DNA from: Bacteroides neonati | GTDB taxonomy: Bacteria > Bacteroidota > Bacteroidia > Bacteroidales > Bacteroidaceae | Direction: 5' to 3' | Assembly: GCF_000499785.1 (NCBI RefSeq) | Contig: NZ_HG726020.1 | Coordinates: 709,515-773,514 of the forward strand | Length of the DNA stretch: 64,000 bases | In this document: positions 9,385 to 17,708 of the stretch, piece by piece | Layout: each line of letters opens with the position of its first letter | Numbering within the stretch: position 1 is the first letter of the stretch | Notes under the pieces: generated by a model | What the model was told of the DNA's origin: nothing | The model's database searches: none | What the model saw: only the letters and a program-made list of their open reading frames with translations | Translations under genes and position numbers: made by a program

Positions 9385-10383
9385 ATGAATAAAAGAAATA
9401 TAGGAATACTTATCGTTCTGTTCATGTTCGTATGCGGAAGTGCATACGGGCAGGGAGCAAAGAGTCTGGTCATCAACGAAGTATTGACATCAAACACAGA
9501 TGGCTTTCAGGACGACTATGGTCAACACAGTCCCTGGATAGAAATCTTCAATACCTCTTTTGCTACTGTTGATATCAGAAGCTGCTACCTAACGAACGAT
9601 AAACGAGTTCTGAACCCGAACTTAAGTGTGGAAGAACGGGTAAGTATGATGTACCCTATCCCCAAAGGAGACATGCAGACAAAGATCCATCCGCGTCAGC
9701 ATCTGCTTTTCTGGGCAGATAACTTGCCACAACGCGGTACGTTCCATCTAAATTTTACACTCGATCCTACACAAGAAAACTGGATCGGACTTTATGACTC
9801 TAACGGTACTACTTTACTTGACCAGATTACCATTCCGGTATTGGCTCCTAATGCATCGTTTGCATTGAAAGAAGACGGAAAACGTTTTCCTTTCGAAGGC
9901 AAAAACTTTGCCGAAGCTTCCATGAACGATTTAAAAGCAATGTGGGAAGTAAAAGATGGCAGCAACGGTAAATACGTTACTCCCAGCACTAACAACGTAA
10001 CGTTAGATAAAAATGAGAAGATTGACAAGTTCCGCAGACTAGATTCGAGCGGCATCGGCATGGCTATCATGGCTATGACTGTGGTGTTCTCTGGTTTGTT
10101 GCTGCTTTATATCTCGTTCCGTATTGTAGGCGGTATCGGTCTTAAACTTGCGAAGAGAAACGCAATGAAGGCTCACGGTATCACCGACAAGAAAGAAGCG
10201 AAAGAGAAAGCAATCGGAGCTGAATCGGGAGAAGTATTCGCCGCAATTGCTATGGCACTGCACGAATACCAAGACAATGTACACGATATCGAAGACACCA
10301 TTTTGACTATCAACAAAGTGAAACGTAACTATTCACCATGGAGTTCTAAGATTTACACACTGCGTCAGGATCCTAAACGATAA
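9385..10383 (+). CDS. OadG-like gamma subunit with N-terminal lamin-tail-like domain
   Basis: The 332-residue protein has a signal sequence (residues 1-23). A domain of about 150 residues then begins LVINEVLTSN and contains SPWIEIFNTS, the hallmark of lamin-tail (LTD) domains. A single transmembrane helix at about 223-248 and a charged cytoplasmic tail resemble the short OadG/MmdD gamma subunit. Canonical OadG is about 80 residues, so the extracytoplasmic LTD is an added module. Gamma subunits stabilise the decarboxylase complex at the membrane. Its position between mmdA (22-base gap) and the biotin carrier gene (26-base gap) supports that role. The LTD function here is unknown. Confidence 0.82.
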   Translation: MNKRNIGILIVLFMFVCGSAYGQGAKSLVINEVLTSNTDGFQDDYGQHSPWIEIFNTSFATVDIRSCYLTNDKRVLNPNLSVEERVSMMYPIPKGDMQTKIHPRQHLLFWADNLPQRGTFHLNFTLDPTQENWIGLYDSNGTTLLDQITIPVLAPNASFALKEDGKRFPFEGKNFAEASMNDLKAMWEVKDGSNGKYVTPSTNNVTLDKNEKIDKFRRLDSSGIGMAIMAMTVVFSGLLLLYISFRIVGGIGLKLAKRNAMKAHGITDKKEAKEKAIGAESGEVFAAIAMALHEYQDNVHDIEDTILTINKVKRNYSPWSSKIYTLRQDPKR

Positions 10384-10409
10384 ATCAACATTTTAAATAA
10401 AAAATCAAG

Positions 10410-10838
10410 ATGAAACAGTATAAATATAAAATCAATGGCAACCTCTACAATGTCACTGTTAATGATATAGAAGATAATCTGGCACGTGTAGAAGTGAATG
10501 GTACGCCCTACAACGTAGAGCTTGACAAACCTGTACAAGCTGCTAAAACAGTAGTACGCCCCGCAGCAGCACCTAAAACACCAGCGGGCGCACCGGTGGT
10601 AGCACGTCCTGCAGCAAGCTCATCAAAAAGCGGAGTTAAATCTCCACTTCCGGGAGTAATCCTCGACATCAAAGTCAAAGAAGGCGATGCAGTGAAAAAA
10701 GGACAAGTAATCCTTATCCTCGAAGCTATGAAGATGGAAAATAACATCAATGCTGATAAGGATGGTGTTGTTTCTGCAATTAAAGTAAATAAAGGTGACT
10801 CTGTACTTGAAGGAACAGATCTAATCATAATCGAATAG
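10410..10838 (+). CDS. mmdC: Biotin carboxyl carrier subunit of methylmalonyl-CoA decarboxylase
   Basis: The 142-residue protein ends in a biotinyl/lipoyl domain whose biotin-acceptor motif EAMKMEN lies at 105-111, with Lys108 as the biotinylated residue. A flexible Ala/Pro-rich linker (residues about 44-72, AAAPKTPAGAPVV) joins it to a small N-terminal domain. It shuttles CO2 from the alpha subunit to the membrane beta subunit. It ends 4 bases before mmdB, consistent with translational coupling. The length and Pro/Ala linker are normal for carriers of this decarboxylase family. Confidence 0.95.
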   Translation: MKQYKYKINGNLYNVTVNDIEDNLARVEVNGTPYNVELDKPVQAAKTVVRPAAAPKTPAGAPVVARPAASSSKSGVKSPLPGVILDIKVKEGDAVKKGQVILILEAMKMENNINADKDGVVSAIKVNKGDSVLEGTDLIIIE

Positions 10839-10842
10839 TTTT

Positions 10843-12003
10843 ATGGGAGAGTTTATATCATTCTTAGGAACTAACCTAGCCGATTTTTGGGGATATACCG
10901 GTTTTGCCAATGCAACTTCGGGACATCTTATCATGTTATTGGTTGGATTATTCTTTCTCTTTCTTGCCATCAAGAAAGACTTTGAACCGATGCTCCTCAT
11001 CCCAATCGGATTTGGTATACTTATCGGAAACATACCTTTCAAAATTGATGCAGGTCTCGAAGTAGGTATCTACGAAGAGGGCTCTGTGTTGAACATTCTT
11101 TATCAAGGAGTAAAAACCGGGTGGTATCCACCATTGATCTTCTTGGGTATTGGTGCAATGACCGATTTCTCGGCACTTATTTCGAACCCGAAATTAATGC
11201 TTGTAGGTGCAGCTGCACAGTTCGGTATCTTTGGTGCATACATGGTAGCATTGGCATTGGGCTTTGAGCCTAACCAAGCAGCAGGTATCGCTATCATCGG
11301 TGGTGCTGATGGCCCTACGGCTATCTTCCTTTCATCGAAACTGGCTCCTAACCTCATGGGTGCAATTGCCGTATCGGCTTACTCGTACATGGCACTGGTA
11401 CCTGTGATACAACCGCCTATCATGAAGTTGCTTACTACCAAGAAAGAGAAACTGATGCGTATGAAACCGGCTCGTGCCGTTTCTCATACAGAGAAAATCA
11501 TGTTCCCTATCATCGGTTTGCTGCTTACTTGCTTCTTGGTTCCATCGGGCTTGCCTCTATTGGGCATGTTGTTCTTCGGTAACCTTTTAAAGGAAAGTGG
11601 TGTTACCCGTCGTTTGGCCGAAACCGCTAGCGGTCCGTTGATCGACTCTATTACCATAGTATTGGGACTAACCGTAGGTGCTTCTACACAAGCAAGCGAG
11701 TTCTTGACTCCAAGCACTATCTACATCTTCTTCTTAGGTTTCATGGCATTTATCATTGCTACTACTTCGGGCGTACTGTTCGTAAAGGTATTCAACTTGA
11801 TATTGCCTAAGAGCAAAAGAATCAATCCGCTTATCGGTAATGCCGGTGTATCCGCCGTACCTATGTCGGCACGTATCTCACAGAACGTAGGTTTGGAATA
11901 CGATCCAACCAACTACCTGTTGATGCATGCTATGGGTCCGAATGTAGCCGGAGTTATTGGTTCTGCAGTTGCAGCCGGTGTATTGTTGGGCTTCTTGATG
12001 TAA
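10843..12003 (+). CDS. mmdB: Na+-transporting decarboxylase beta subunit (MmdB/OadB)
   Basis: The 386-residue integral membrane protein has about nine hydrophobic segments and the strongly conserved GGADGPTAIFLSS motif at 153-165, containing the Asp that binds Na+ in OadB. It decarboxylates carboxybiotin and couples this to Na+ export, conserving energy from methylmalonyl-CoA decarboxylation. It is the last gene of the operon, followed at 28 bases by a strong terminator. With the epimerase and mmdA/C and gamma subunit it forms a complete set for the final steps of propionate production. Confidence 0.95.
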   Translation: MGEFISFLGTNLADFWGYTGFANATSGHLIMLLVGLFFLFLAIKKDFEPMLLIPIGFGILIGNIPFKIDAGLEVGIYEEGSVLNILYQGVKTGWYPPLIFLGIGAMTDFSALISNPKLMLVGAAAQFGIFGAYMVALALGFEPNQAAGIAIIGGADGPTAIFLSSKLAPNLMGAIAVSAYSYMALVPVIQPPIMKLLTTKKEKLMRMKPARAVSHTEKIMFPIIGLLLTCFLVPSGLPLLGMLFFGNLLKESGVTRRLAETASGPLIDSITIVLGLTVGASTQASEFLTPSTIYIFFLGFMAFIIATTSGVLFVKVFNLILPKSKRINPLIGNAGVSAVPMSARISQNVGLEYDPTNYLLMHAMGPNVAGVIGSAVAAGVLLGFLM

Positions 12004-12030
12004 TATCAGTAAGGTCAACATAAATATTAT

Positions 12031-12077
12031 AAAAAAGAAAGGCAGCTCACAATCAAGTGAGCTGCCTTTCTTTTTTT
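12031..12077 (+). terminator. Rho-independent terminator after mmdB
   Basis: A 17-bp stem (AAAGAAAGGCAGCTCAC paired with its complement) with a 6-base loop and a run of T on the plus strand. The symmetrical A tract upstream means it can also act on the leftward gene ending at 12094. Confidence 0.92.
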
Positions 12078-12093
12078 GAAAAACCTGTATCAG

Positions 12094-15000
12094 CTAGTTA
12101 TTTTCTATATAAATCAGCCATCCTTTGCACGGAGCTACTGTGATAGGTTCATTCACATTCCACTCTTTGGCTTCCTGCATATCTTGAATCGCAGGGGCTA
12201 TACATTTTACCTGCTTCGGGTTCATTTTCAATTGCTCCCAGTCGATATTCAAGCGAACTGTTTTCGGTTCATCCGAGTAGTTGCCTAATGAGAATAGCAC
12301 CCGTTCCGACTTACGATAAGCAGTTACTTTTACTGCTGCATCGGTAGTAGTAACAGCCGGATGCTCTTCCCAAAACCCCAGCATCGTAGCATCGGCAATA
12401 CCGAAAGTATCCCATACTTTCCAAACCGGACGTGGATCGCAAGTAATTCCTTCGGTAAGCCAGGGATGGCGTACAGTCATACCGTACTGCATACCCAACC
12501 AGCGATTTCCTCCTCGATGGAGCATATCTCCCGTAAGTCCAAAAGGAATACCCGACGACTCGACTAAATAGTTGGCAGGCGTCATCTTATCGTATAAGAA
12601 ACTCTCTCCAAACCATAGTTTATCGACATACGGAAAGAATTCGGTATATTGATTGGCCGGTCCTTTTGAGAATCCTGTATTCGAATGCAGGTCGATCAAG
12701 CATCCCGGCTTTACATCATCCATTGCCCTACGCATGCGCTTTAGAATACGACGGTCAAAGGAAACATCATCGAGATAGATGCCATCGATGTCCATATTCT
12801 GAACCATCCATCGCAATCCCTCTACATAATAGTTGTACCATCTTGAGTTAGACTCGGCGGTCAACACAGAAGCATCTGCGGTAATTCCCGTATCGTCTGT
12901 GTGATCAAAGTGCTGATACCACTGCGGGGTATAATCTGTTACCATGTGCTCGCGCAGCCAAGCATAACCTCCACCGCTACCTCCTCTGAGAATCTCATGC
13001 CCAAGGCTACGGATTGCCCATATCTCGGTAGTAGCACTTGTTAGTTCGCGCAGTGTATAGTACAGCTTCACCTTGCAGCCCTTCTGATGCCATTGAGAAG
13101 TAAACTCTTTCAGCTTATCCACTGTCAGAAACGGGTAATTGATAAACGGATTATACTCATTGGCGTGATGCACATTGATGATCCGCACACCTGCCTCTAC
13201 ATCCTCATCGGTAGGAACCGGTTTACTTCCATTGTGATAATAACGGTCGGTAAACTGATTTTTCATACTAAGAGGCTTCAGCGGAGTGATAATCATGGCA
13301 AAGTCAAATGTAATCGGTTTGCCTACCTGCAAAGTGCGCTCACCGCTATAAGCTACTGCCTTTACTTCATCGGCTTCGCGTCGTACCGAGAATCCACCTT
13401 TCCCTTCGTTGAACCAACTTTCCGGATAAGCCGGACGATACAAGTTCAGCAACGGACCGCTGTAGGTGCTTCCTCTGAATTCACAATGAATACCTGCATG
13501 CTGATTTCCGATCCAAAAACTATCGAATGGCCAAAGCCACTGCTGCTCTTTCGACGTGGGTATTGAAACCCCAAAGCTGTTCACCGTCTGTTCGGGTGTA
13601 TCCCATTTCCCGTCATATCGTTGAGGAGTCTCTTGTCCCGGTAGCCCCATGCCCATAAAATAAGTACCCACTTCGCTCTTTACCGGAATTTCAAGTCGTA
13701 TATCTTTCACTTGCAGGTTTTTCTTGGGCGTTAGGGTATAAACATAATTGACCCAACCGTCAAACTCCATCACCTCTTTGCATTCGATATGCAGCTCTTC
13801 ATCTTCTGCCGTCCAGCTTCCCGATACGTGTCCTTCGGTTTGCTCATCCAGCCGAGGAGTAGCCTTCAACTCCTTCACCCCATTGGCAGTATGAATGATG
13901 AAACGCATCGGCTGATGCAGAATCCCCTTTCCCCAAGCGGTTATCTGCGAAGGCAATCCGGTTGCCTCGTCGACCGTTACCATGCGTCCCAAACAACCAA
14001 TACGGTTTCCGTTTACGGTCATCGGTGTATATGGACTGGTTGGCGTATCGGCAATTCCCAATGTAGAATTAAGCCATCGCAAGCGGCTGTGTCTCCACGG
14101 TTCATTGTCTCCCCGATCAGGCAACGGATTTCCTGATATGCGAATGCTTACCGGTAGTGTAGCCTGCTTTCCCCCGGCATCACTTACTGTAATGCTTCCT
14201 TCATAAACGCCTGCTTTTTGCTGCGAAGGGATATCGACACCAAACCACAACGCTTGCACCTGCCCTTTGGGTACATTCACCTCTTTGGTGAAGAAACGCC
14301 CATAGGGATCTGTACCTTCTACGTTGAAACAGGTAATAGCCTCAGCAGGAATCACCTCTGCACCACACGTCAGAGCCGATGCACGATAGGCTATTTTATT
14401 CACATCCTCTTTACCTGCCCATACTCCGACCTGAAATGTATAATATTCATTGGGAGCGGCATCTCCTACCACCGTTTTTCCTTGTTTATCGACCAGCCAT
14501 TTTGCGGGGATGTTACTACGCATTCGGATAGGATTCTTCCGGTCTTCCGGAAATAGATAAAGCAGCACCTGATTATTAATCAGATAGGTACTCATTTCGG
14601 CACTAGTAGCCGTTACTTCCATCGGGTAGAAACTATCGAATTGAGTTCTCGACTCAACCTGTATGACTTTTGCCGGAGGATATTTCTTCATTGCACAAGC
14701 TCTTGTTTGCCAATTTATATCCGGTGCACTCTCCTTTTCCAGATAGCCACCACTACAGAAACCATGTCCCGGTTGTACCCGATAGGGCAGGTAATAGAAA
14801 TAGTAGGTTCCTCTTCTTTTCACGGGACCAAAGAGCAGGTTACAATTCTCGTTATTGACCGATATCCGTTGTATGTTCGGCACGGTATCTCCTGTTTCTG
14901 CCTCGATAATTAAAAAACGAGACTGATCTACATTGCTATCTGCACGACGCCAATCGAAATCCAAACTGATTGCTTCCGAAGGAGCATTGATTTGGAGCAC

Positions 15001-15141
15001 CGCGCGATGATTGCCAAATGATTCGAGCCAAGCCGTCTCGACTACATGGTATCGGTAGGTTTTGCTATTTTGGGCATATAGCATCATACTGTTTCCTACT
15101 ACGAACAGAAGCAGAAGGTAAATTGATATTTTTTTTCTCAT
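12094..15141 (-). CDS. Secreted putative glycoside hydrolase (DUF6067/GH123-like)
   Basis: The 1015-residue protein has a signal peptide (residues 1-24). Beta-sandwich regions precede a TIM-barrel-like segment near residues 640-900. Within it, MDIDGIYLDDVSFDR (about 780-795) supplies acidic residues typical of a retaining glycosidase active site, and a later DLHSNTGFSKGPANQ stretch is a further conserved block. A C-terminal beta domain follows. This matches the DUF6067 group of putative glycoside hydrolases; I cannot name the substrate. It is the last gene of the PUL1 cluster, 197 bases downstream of the small lipoprotein, with a TATTTTTG element at 15186-15193 that may give it its own transcript. 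Confidence 0.75.
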   Translation of the reverse strand: MRKKISIYLLLLFVVGNSMMLYAQNSKTYRYHVVETAWLESFGNHRAVLQINAPSEAISLDFDWRRADSNVDQSRFLIIEAETGDTVPNIQRISVNNENCNLLFGPVKRRGTYYFYYLPYRVQPGHGFCSGGYLEKESAPDINWQTRACAMKKYPPAKVIQVESRTQFDSFYPMEVTATSAEMSTYLINNQVLLYLFPEDRKNPIRMRSNIPAKWLVDKQGKTVVGDAAPNEYYTFQVGVWAGKEDVNKIAYRASALTCGAEVIPAEAITCFNVEGTDPYGRFFTKEVNVPKGQVQALWFGVDIPSQQKAGVYEGSITVSDAGGKQATLPVSIRISGNPLPDRGDNEPWRHSRLRWLNSTLGIADTPTSPYTPMTVNGNRIGCLGRMVTVDEATGLPSQITAWGKGILHQPMRFIIHTANGVKELKATPRLDEQTEGHVSGSWTAEDEELHIECKEVMEFDGWVNYVYTLTPKKNLQVKDIRLEIPVKSEVGTYFMGMGLPGQETPQRYDGKWDTPEQTVNSFGVSIPTSKEQQWLWPFDSFWIGNQHAGIHCEFRGSTYSGPLLNLYRPAYPESWFNEGKGGFSVRREADEVKAVAYSGERTLQVGKPITFDFAMIITPLKPLSMKNQFTDRYYHNGSKPVPTDEDVEAGVRIINVHHANEYNPFINYPFLTVDKLKEFTSQWHQKGCKVKLYYTLRELTSATTEIWAIRSLGHEILRGGSGGGYAWLREHMVTDYTPQWYQHFDHTDDTGITADASVLTAESNSRWYNYYVEGLRWMVQNMDIDGIYLDDVSFDRRILKRMRRAMDDVKPGCLIDLHSNTGFSKGPANQYTEFFPYVDKLWFGESFLYDKMTPANYLVESSGIPFGLTGDMLHRGGNRWLGMQYGMTVRHPWLTEGITCDPRPVWKVWDTFGIADATMLGFWEEHPAVTTTDAAVKVTAYRKSERVLFSLGNYSDEPKTVRLNIDWEQLKMNPKQVKCIAPAIQDMQEAKEWNVNEPITVAPCKGWLIYIENN

Positions 15142-15185
15142 GTTTATTAATTATTTGCGATTTTCACTTTTCCAGAAACGAACTA

Positions 15186-15193
15186 CAAAAATA
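15186..15193 (-). promoter_or_regulatory. Candidate -7 element before the putative glycoside hydrolase
   Basis: The minus strand reads TATTTTTG, fitting TAnnTTTG, 45 bases before the ATG at 15141. No -33 at good spacing, so this is tentative. Confidence 0.4.
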
Positions 15194-15267
15194 ATGACTA
15201 TTCATCTATTATAATTCTCACCCAACAAAACTTTTACTTTGCACGTATTATCGTTTACAGCAAAAGC

Positions 15268-15313
15268 CGCCAATGAAACAGCCCCACTTGTATAGGTGTC
15301 CATTAGCGGCTCT
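15268..15313 (-). terminator. Imperfect hairpin after the PUL1 lipoprotein gene
   Basis: AGCCGCTAATG on the minus strand pairs with CATTGGCGGCT across a long loop, with one mismatch, and is followed by TTTT. It may partly terminate the susCD transcript before the hydrolase gene. Confidence 0.4.
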
Positions 15314-15338
15314 ATCGCATTGGGTTATAATAGTCTTT

Positions 15339-15815
15339 CTATTTGTTTAGTACGACTTTGACAGTCCAGACTTTGGTCATTCCATTAGCAGCTACAACAT
15401 TATATTTATGTTCCTTACTCCAGTCGGCAGGTGTTCCGAATTTCGGTGCATCACCCAAAGGGAAAACTCTTGCAGCAGTCGATACATTGACATAGACCAC
15501 CAGATTACTTACCGACACTTTGGCTCGTTCCACCTCGGTAAACTTTCCTCCAGCTGCCGGAACCGTAAAGACGACACTAGCCAAGGCATTGTTAGAATCG
15601 AGAGTGTTCGTTGCCGACAACTCTTTTTCTGCCACGATATTATCACCTGTAATGGCATCTTTATCCTCAGTATAAAAACGATGATAAGCACCTACTTTTG
15701 TTATTTCAGCCTCTTCGTAAGACGGTAGATCGGCTTTGCTGCAAGCAGCCACGAGCGGCAAGCACACCAATAGGAGCACAAACCATGTTATATTTGATAA
15801 TTTGATTTTCTTCAT
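15339..15815 (-). CDS. Small surface lipoprotein of PUL1 (DUF5018-like)
   Basis: The 158-residue protein has a lipoprotein signal (residues 1-24, Cys25 after VAA) and one predicted Ig-like/PKD-like beta domain. The end (EHKYNVVAANGMTKVWTVKVVLNK) is typical of Bacteroides DUF5018-type domains that occur in glycan-binding lipoproteins. It is encoded 34 bases after susD on the same strand, so it probably sits at the cell surface with the SusCD complex. It has the position of SusE-like glycan-binding proteins, but is too short to be a multi-domain one. Ligand unknown. Confidence 0.75.
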   Translation of the reverse strand: MKKIKLSNITWFVLLLVCLPLVAACSKADLPSYEEAEITKVGAYHRFYTEDKDAITGDNIVAEKELSATNTLDSNNALASVVFTVPAAGGKFTEVERAKVSVSNLVVYVNVSTAARVFPLGDAPKFGTPADWSKEHKYNVVAANGMTKVWTVKVVLNK

Positions 15816-15849
15816 CTTTCTTCTTTTATCATATTAGTAACTAAATTGT

Positions 15850-17679
15850 CTACCATCCTTCGTTTTGATCAGCCTCTGTCAATGCAGCATTGGCATTGAT
15901 TTGTCCTTGTGGGATGGGGAATAGGTAACGACGGGTTCTAAACTCTCGGCTGTCATTGGTGAATTGTACATTACCTATAAACATACGCTGCCTGTCTTTA
16001 CTTATTTCAGGGAATGTAGCAGGCATATTAAGCTCTTTAATCACACTGCCCGGGTTTTGTCCATGATTGGCCTCATAACCATATTTTCCCCAACGCAAAA
16101 GACTCCAATAATAGTCTCCTTCCATAGCCAAATCCACACGGCGTTCTGTTTTGTAATCACTCCATGCCTGAACCAACGTAACGGCTTCCGATGGTGGCAG
16201 TCCACCGTGTACCATACGGGTTCGATTCATCGTTGCTACTGCCTCAGACAACTTAGAAGCGTCTTCTTTCGCCATACAGAGCAGAGCTTCAGTTTTATTA
16301 AGTAATGCTCGACCATAACGAAAAATAACCGAATGATAATCGGTCGGTACTCCACTATATATGCGCCATGATACATTGTAGACTCCTTTTCGCCAGATAT
16401 AATTCGTTAAAGGCATATGCGAAGTGCCGGGTGCCCCCACACGAGCTGTGCGGTTTAGGTTTCCCTGTTTGCACAGCGTAACTGTTTCACCATAAAACTG
16501 ACAAGAGTCGTAAACAATCGTTGCATAGAAACGTTGATCGCGATTTTCATACATCAACTCATTCAGCTTAGAGCCATCTATCGATTCATACCCAATGCTC
16601 TCTGCAGTAATTTCCTTCGGGTCAAAAGCCAGATTCAACGTGGCCGGAGCAACCACTTTGGTGCTATTCTTAAACTGAGTCGATTCATTCCATCTCACAG
16701 CCTTGCCTGTTAGTCTATCTATCACCAGATAGTCATCCACTAAGTTTTGAGAAGGTGCATGAGACATCCACGCTTCAAATATATAATCTTTTTTAAACGT
16801 GGGCGAACATTTATAATTATTAATAGCATCGTTATTTTGATTCGGAATCATCTCTTGCATTAAGGTATTTTGGCAACTGGTATTCTCCTTGCTACGATAA
16901 TGTGCAAAGATAATTTCTGGCGAACTGTACGCACCATCTTGATTAAACATACTCTCATATTTACTATCCAGAGAATATCCCTTGATGGCATCTACAGCCT
17001 CTACTGCTTGCGCATATAAACTTTTATTTCCGGTGTAAGCAGCTGCCGTCAAGCATACTTCCGACTTCAAAGCCAACGCAGCATTTCTGTTTAAACGTCC
17101 GGTTTTAGATTCATTCGGTAGTCCGTTGATTGCATCATCCAGGTCTTTTAAGATATAGCTATAAGATTCGACAATGGTTTTAGTGAGCGGCAGATTAAAC
17201 TCATCGGTTTCGGTCAATACTCGATCAACCCAGATTACACGCCCTGTGTGTTTGGCCTGATAGTAGTAGGTCATAGCACGCAGCATTTTCCCTTCGGCTA
17301 TCAATTCCTTCTTTTCGGCTTCACTCAGCGTTGGCGAGGCTTGCACCTTTTCAATAATAAGATTGCATCTCCTCACTGTACCGAAGTTGCCGAATCCAAA
17401 ATCCCAATCCCTGTCTTTTTGTTCCTTCACTTCGGCAGGACACCCCTGATACACCCATACGGAGTTCGTGGTAAAGCAGTCTTCTGTTTTAAAATCAGTA
17501 TAACTACCGATAATGGAATTGTATGTTTGCAAAATAAAAGCTTCGGCGGTATTGCGAGTACTCCAAACCAAATCTTCAGTATAAATAGCCGACGGTTTGG
17601 TGTCTAAGAAATCATTGCAGCTTTGCAATCCAAGTGTGCTGCACAAAAGCAACGGAAGTATATATTTGATTATTTTCAT
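15850..17679 (-). CDS. SusD/RagB-family surface glycan-binding lipoprotein (PUL1)
   Basis: The 609-residue protein has a lipobox LQSC with lipidated Cys21 followed by NDFLDTKPSAIY, the classic SusD start. Helical TPR-like repeats (AEKKELIAEGKMLRAMTYYY) follow, and the end contains RRYLFPIPQGQINANAAL, the conserved SusD C-terminal motif. SusD proteins cap the SusC transporter as a hinged lid and bind oligosaccharides at the cell surface. It lies 29 bases downstream of the adjacent susC and is certainly co-transcribed with it. The ligand cannot be deduced from sequence. Confidence 0.96.
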   Translation of the reverse strand: MKIIKYILPLLLCSTLGLQSCNDFLDTKPSAIYTEDLVWSTRNTAEAFILQTYNSIIGSYTDFKTEDCFTTNSVWVYQGCPAEVKEQKDRDWDFGFGNFGTVRRCNLIIEKVQASPTLSEAEKKELIAEGKMLRAMTYYYQAKHTGRVIWVDRVLTETDEFNLPLTKTIVESYSYILKDLDDAINGLPNESKTGRLNRNAALALKSEVCLTAAAYTGNKSLYAQAVEAVDAIKGYSLDSKYESMFNQDGAYSSPEIIFAHYRSKENTSCQNTLMQEMIPNQNNDAINNYKCSPTFKKDYIFEAWMSHAPSQNLVDDYLVIDRLTGKAVRWNESTQFKNSTKVVAPATLNLAFDPKEITAESIGYESIDGSKLNELMYENRDQRFYATIVYDSCQFYGETVTLCKQGNLNRTARVGAPGTSHMPLTNYIWRKGVYNVSWRIYSGVPTDYHSVIFRYGRALLNKTEALLCMAKEDASKLSEAVATMNRTRMVHGGLPPSEAVTLVQAWSDYKTERRVDLAMEGDYYWSLLRWGKYGYEANHGQNPGSVIKELNMPATFPEISKDRQRMFIGNVQFTNDSREFRTRRYLFPIPQGQINANAALTEADQNEGW

Positions 17680-17708
17680 AATAAAAATCTTATTAATTCT
17701 TTTTTATA

